A stretch of 6,974 nt of DNA from an uncultured Eubacteriales bacterium (GTDB lineage: Bacteria > Bacillota > Clostridia > Oscillospirales > CAG-272), in assembly GCA_900556615.1 (NCBI GenBank), contig USPP01000077.1, forward strand, positions 1 to 6,974, in the 5' to 3' direction. Positions 5,624-6,974 of the stretch are shown here, in pieces. Within the stretch, counting starts at the first letter, position 1; the number at the start of each line of letters is the position of its first letter. The position numbers and the translations under genes were made by a program. The notes beneath the pieces are model-generated. The model was not told where the DNA came from, did not search any database, and worked only from the letters and a program-made list of their open reading frames with translations.

Positions 5624-6974
5624 GATTGACAGTGTAAGGAGTGGCAGGCGCCGAACCGCCCCAGATAGAGGAACATCCGGTTGCGTTGGAGATATACATT
5701 CTCTCTCCGAAAAGCTGAGTGATAAGACGTGCATAGGAGGTTTCCGCACAGCCTGCGCAGGAGCCTGAAAATTCAAGAAGAGGCTGCTCGAACTGACTGT
5801 TTTTAAGGAGCGGGAAGGAGGTCGGTTTCTTCGAGACTTCCTTCACACAGTAATCGAATACCTTTTGCTGTTCGGACTGCGTTTCCTGAGGCTTCATAAC
5901 AAGTGCTGCCTTTTCGGGCGTGCCTGCCGTCTTTGCCTTCTGTGTTACGGGACATACGTTGACGCAGAGCCCGCAACCCATACAGTCAAGCGGGCTGACA
6001 GACATGGTAAATTTAAGACCGGACACATCTTTTCCGAGCGTCTTTACGGTATATTTCGTATTTTCGGGTGCCTTGGCTGCCTCATCTTCATTGAGAAGAT
6101 AAGGGCGAATTGTAGCATGCGGGCAGACAAAGGCACACTGATTGCACTGAATGCAGTTTTCGGGAATCCACTCGGGTACATCAACGGCAACACCGCGCTT
6201 TTCATAAGCGGAAGCACCCTGAGGATAAGTTCCGTCTGCACTGTCTTCGAACGCCGATACGGGAAGAGTATCTCCGAGCATTTTTGATACGGGATCAAGG
6301 ACGGTATTTACAAACTTAACAACCTCAGGACGTCCTTCGGTGGCTGCGACTGCCGTCTCGGAAGCAGAAACGGTTTTCCAGCTTTCCGGAACATCGTATT
6401 TGACAAGAGCATCAACACCGGCGTCGATGGCCTTATAGTTCATCTCGACAACGGCGTCTCCTTTTTTGGAGTAGGATTTCTTCGCCATATATTTCATATA
6501 GTCAACTGCTTCTGCAATCGGCATAATATTGGCGAGCGCGAAGAAAGCGGACTGAAGTATAGTATTGGTGCGTTTACCCATACCGATTTCACGCGCCTTA
6601 TCAATCGCGTTAACGGTGTAGAAATTAATATTGTTGTCGGCAATATATCTCTTGACCTCGGCAGGAAGGTGATGGTCAACTTCCTCAGGTGTCCACTGGC
6701 AGTTGAGAAGGAAAGTTCCTCCCGGCTTTACATCCTGAACAATCTTATATCCCTTAACCATATAAGACGGATTGTGACAGGCAACGAAGTCAGCCTTTGT
6801 GATATAGTAGGGGGACTTGATTTTGCTGTCGCCGAAACGAAGGTGAGAAATCGTAACGCCGCCGGTTTTCTTACTGTCATATTGGAAATAAGCCTGAATA
6901 TATTTCTCGGTGTGGTCACCGATGATCTTGATGGAGTTTTTGTTGGCGCCAACAAAAACTCCATCAAGATCATC
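5595..6974 (-). CDS. nifJ: Pyruvate:ferredoxin oxidoreductase, central part, cut by window edge and ending in a frame break
   Basis: The frame enters from the right edge and runs without interruption to N (AAT, 5627-5625); the last nine codons to TGA 5595 are out-of-frame tail. In order it encodes the gamma-type domain (VGANKNSIKIIGDHTEKYIQ, GGVTISHLRFG, ADFVACHNPSY, KPGGTFLLNC) and the EKR-type linker (YSKKGDAVVEMNYKAIDAGV). Then comes a two-cluster ferredoxin domain with CIQCNQCAFVCP (about 6155-6120) and CMGCGLCVNVCP (about 5984-5949). Last are the proximal-cluster cysteines in GSCAGCAETSY and NATGCSSIWGGS. About 450 in-frame residues are present; with the C-terminal part this makes about 762 of the roughly 1,170-1,190 usual for the family, so the N-terminal pyruvate-binding domains are missing beyond the edge. 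The first codons (DDLDGVF) do not fit PFOR and come from the end palindrome. Confidence 0.93.
   Translation of the reverse strand, partial: DDLDGVFVGANKNSIKIIGDHTEKYIQAYFQYDSKKTGGVTISHLRFGDSKIKSPYYITKADFVACHNPSYMVKGYKIVQDVKPGGTFLLNCQWTPEEVDHHLPAEVKRYIADNNINFYTVNAIDKAREIGMGKRTNTILQSAFFALANIMPIAEAVDYMKYMAKKSYSKKGDAVVEMNYKAIDAGVDALVKYDVPESWKTVSASETAVAATEGRPEVVKFVNTVLDPVSKMLGDTLPVSAFEDSADGTYPQGASAYEKRGVAVDVPEWIPENCIQCNQCAFVCPHATIRPYLLNEDEAAKAPENTKYTVKTLGKDVSGLKFTMSVSPLDCMGCGLCVNVCPVTQKAKTAGTPEKAALVMKPQETQSEQQKVFDYCVKEVSKKPTSFPLLKNSQFEQPLLEFSGSCAGCAETSYARLITQLFGERMYISNATGCSSIWGGSAPATPYTVNRSRLGQLPV
5618..5630 (-). other. Frame break in nifJ, consistent with loss of about 11 nt
   Basis: Before the break the minus strand reads GGSAPATPYTVN, after it GPAWGNSLFEDN. 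In PFORs about four residues normally separate this Asn from the Gly-Pro (for example N-D-G-R-G-P type loops). Here AAT and GGT are separated by a single C at 5624, so about 11 nt are missing and the frame shifts. Conservation is excellent on both sides, so the lesion is either recent or an error in the sequence. It would remove the cofactor-binding C-terminus and inactivate the enzyme if real. Confidence 0.8.
6921..6974. repeat. Perfect 54-bp palindrome at the window end
   Basis: Bases 6921-6947 are the exact reverse complement of 6948-6974 (27-bp arms, no loop), centred on GTTGGC/GCCAAC. The inner arm encodes the genuine PFOR residues ANKNSIKII. The outer arm gives DDLDGVFVG, where family members have a GSDGTVG-type sequence. 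The outer arm is therefore best read as an inverted copy of the inner one, formed at the self-complementary GTTGGCGCCAAC, and not as real gene sequence. Confidence 0.9.

Noticed and set aside
4667..5629. Long plus-strand open frame of 320 codons
   Set aside because: It is antisense to conserved PFOR sequence (thiamine diphosphate and cluster motifs), has no recognisable family features, and starts inside repeat copy D.
5595..5776. The two PFOR parts as separate overlapping genes with an ATG at 5776
   Set aside because: The frame between 5776 and 5623 encodes unrelated residues over bases that code for conserved PFOR in the other frame, and no Shine-Dalgarno precedes the ATG.
6728..6973. Minus-strand 81-codon ORF at the right edge
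   Set aside because: The true PFOR frame (ADFVACHNPSYMVKG and upstream) is open through the same bases; this ORF is an out-of-frame shadow.

Overview
The window reads as chromosomal DNA of a low-to-mid GC, strictly anaerobic Clostridia member, most likely of the Oscillospiraceae/Ruminococcaceae group. Two things point there. One is a single-chain pyruvate:ferredoxin oxidoreductase. The other is a sigma/anti-sigma pair whose anti-sigma factor has an RsgI-type extracytoplasmic segment followed by PepSY repeats, a form I know from gut Clostridia. This assignment rests on protein family resemblance, not on a database search.

Layout, left to right. (1) Positions 1-467, minus strand: N-terminal 155 codons of an ABC transporter ATPase, cut by the left edge. 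It is driven by a near-ideal sigma-A promoter (519-547) flanked by two copies of a 15-bp operator-like sequence. (2) Positions about 570-1737: gene-poor. This stretch holds two copies of a roughly 165-182 bp inverted-repeat element, a solo element end, a perfect-armed GGTTCTGTC hairpin, a strong intrinsic terminator, and what looks like a decayed minus-strand coding remnant. (3) Positions 1738-4049, plus strand: a two-gene operon with ATGA overlap, encoding an ECF-type sigma factor and its membrane-anchored anti-sigma factor with four extracellular PepSY repeats. (4) Positions 4050-4684: the gap between convergent genes, holding two more element copies (4094-4258 and 4503-4683), two terminator hairpins, and a possible 24-residue minus-strand ORF. 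(5) Positions 4685-6974, minus strand: the C-terminal two thirds of pyruvate:ferredoxin oxidoreductase (nifJ). It is interrupted by one frame break at 5624 and runs off the right edge.

How the parts work together. The sigma and anti-sigma genes form a self-contained envelope-signalling switch: the anti-sigma factor should hold the sigma factor at the membrane until its outer domains receive a signal. The PFOR is central metabolism (pyruvate to acetyl-CoA and reduced ferredoxin) and has no evident functional link to that switch. The ABC ATPase looks like one half of a drug or lipid exporter under a local repressor.

Two observations bear on sequence quality. The last 54 bases are a perfect palindrome that replaces the expected PFOR residues, which suggests a fold-back artefact at a contig end. 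The PFOR frame break could be a real mutation or another error. The most interesting biological signal is the four-copy repeat family with TTAAGGCAATACCGC ends, whose antisense strand keeps a recognisable reading frame ending in AVLP-stop. I found no clearly undescribed multi-gene system.
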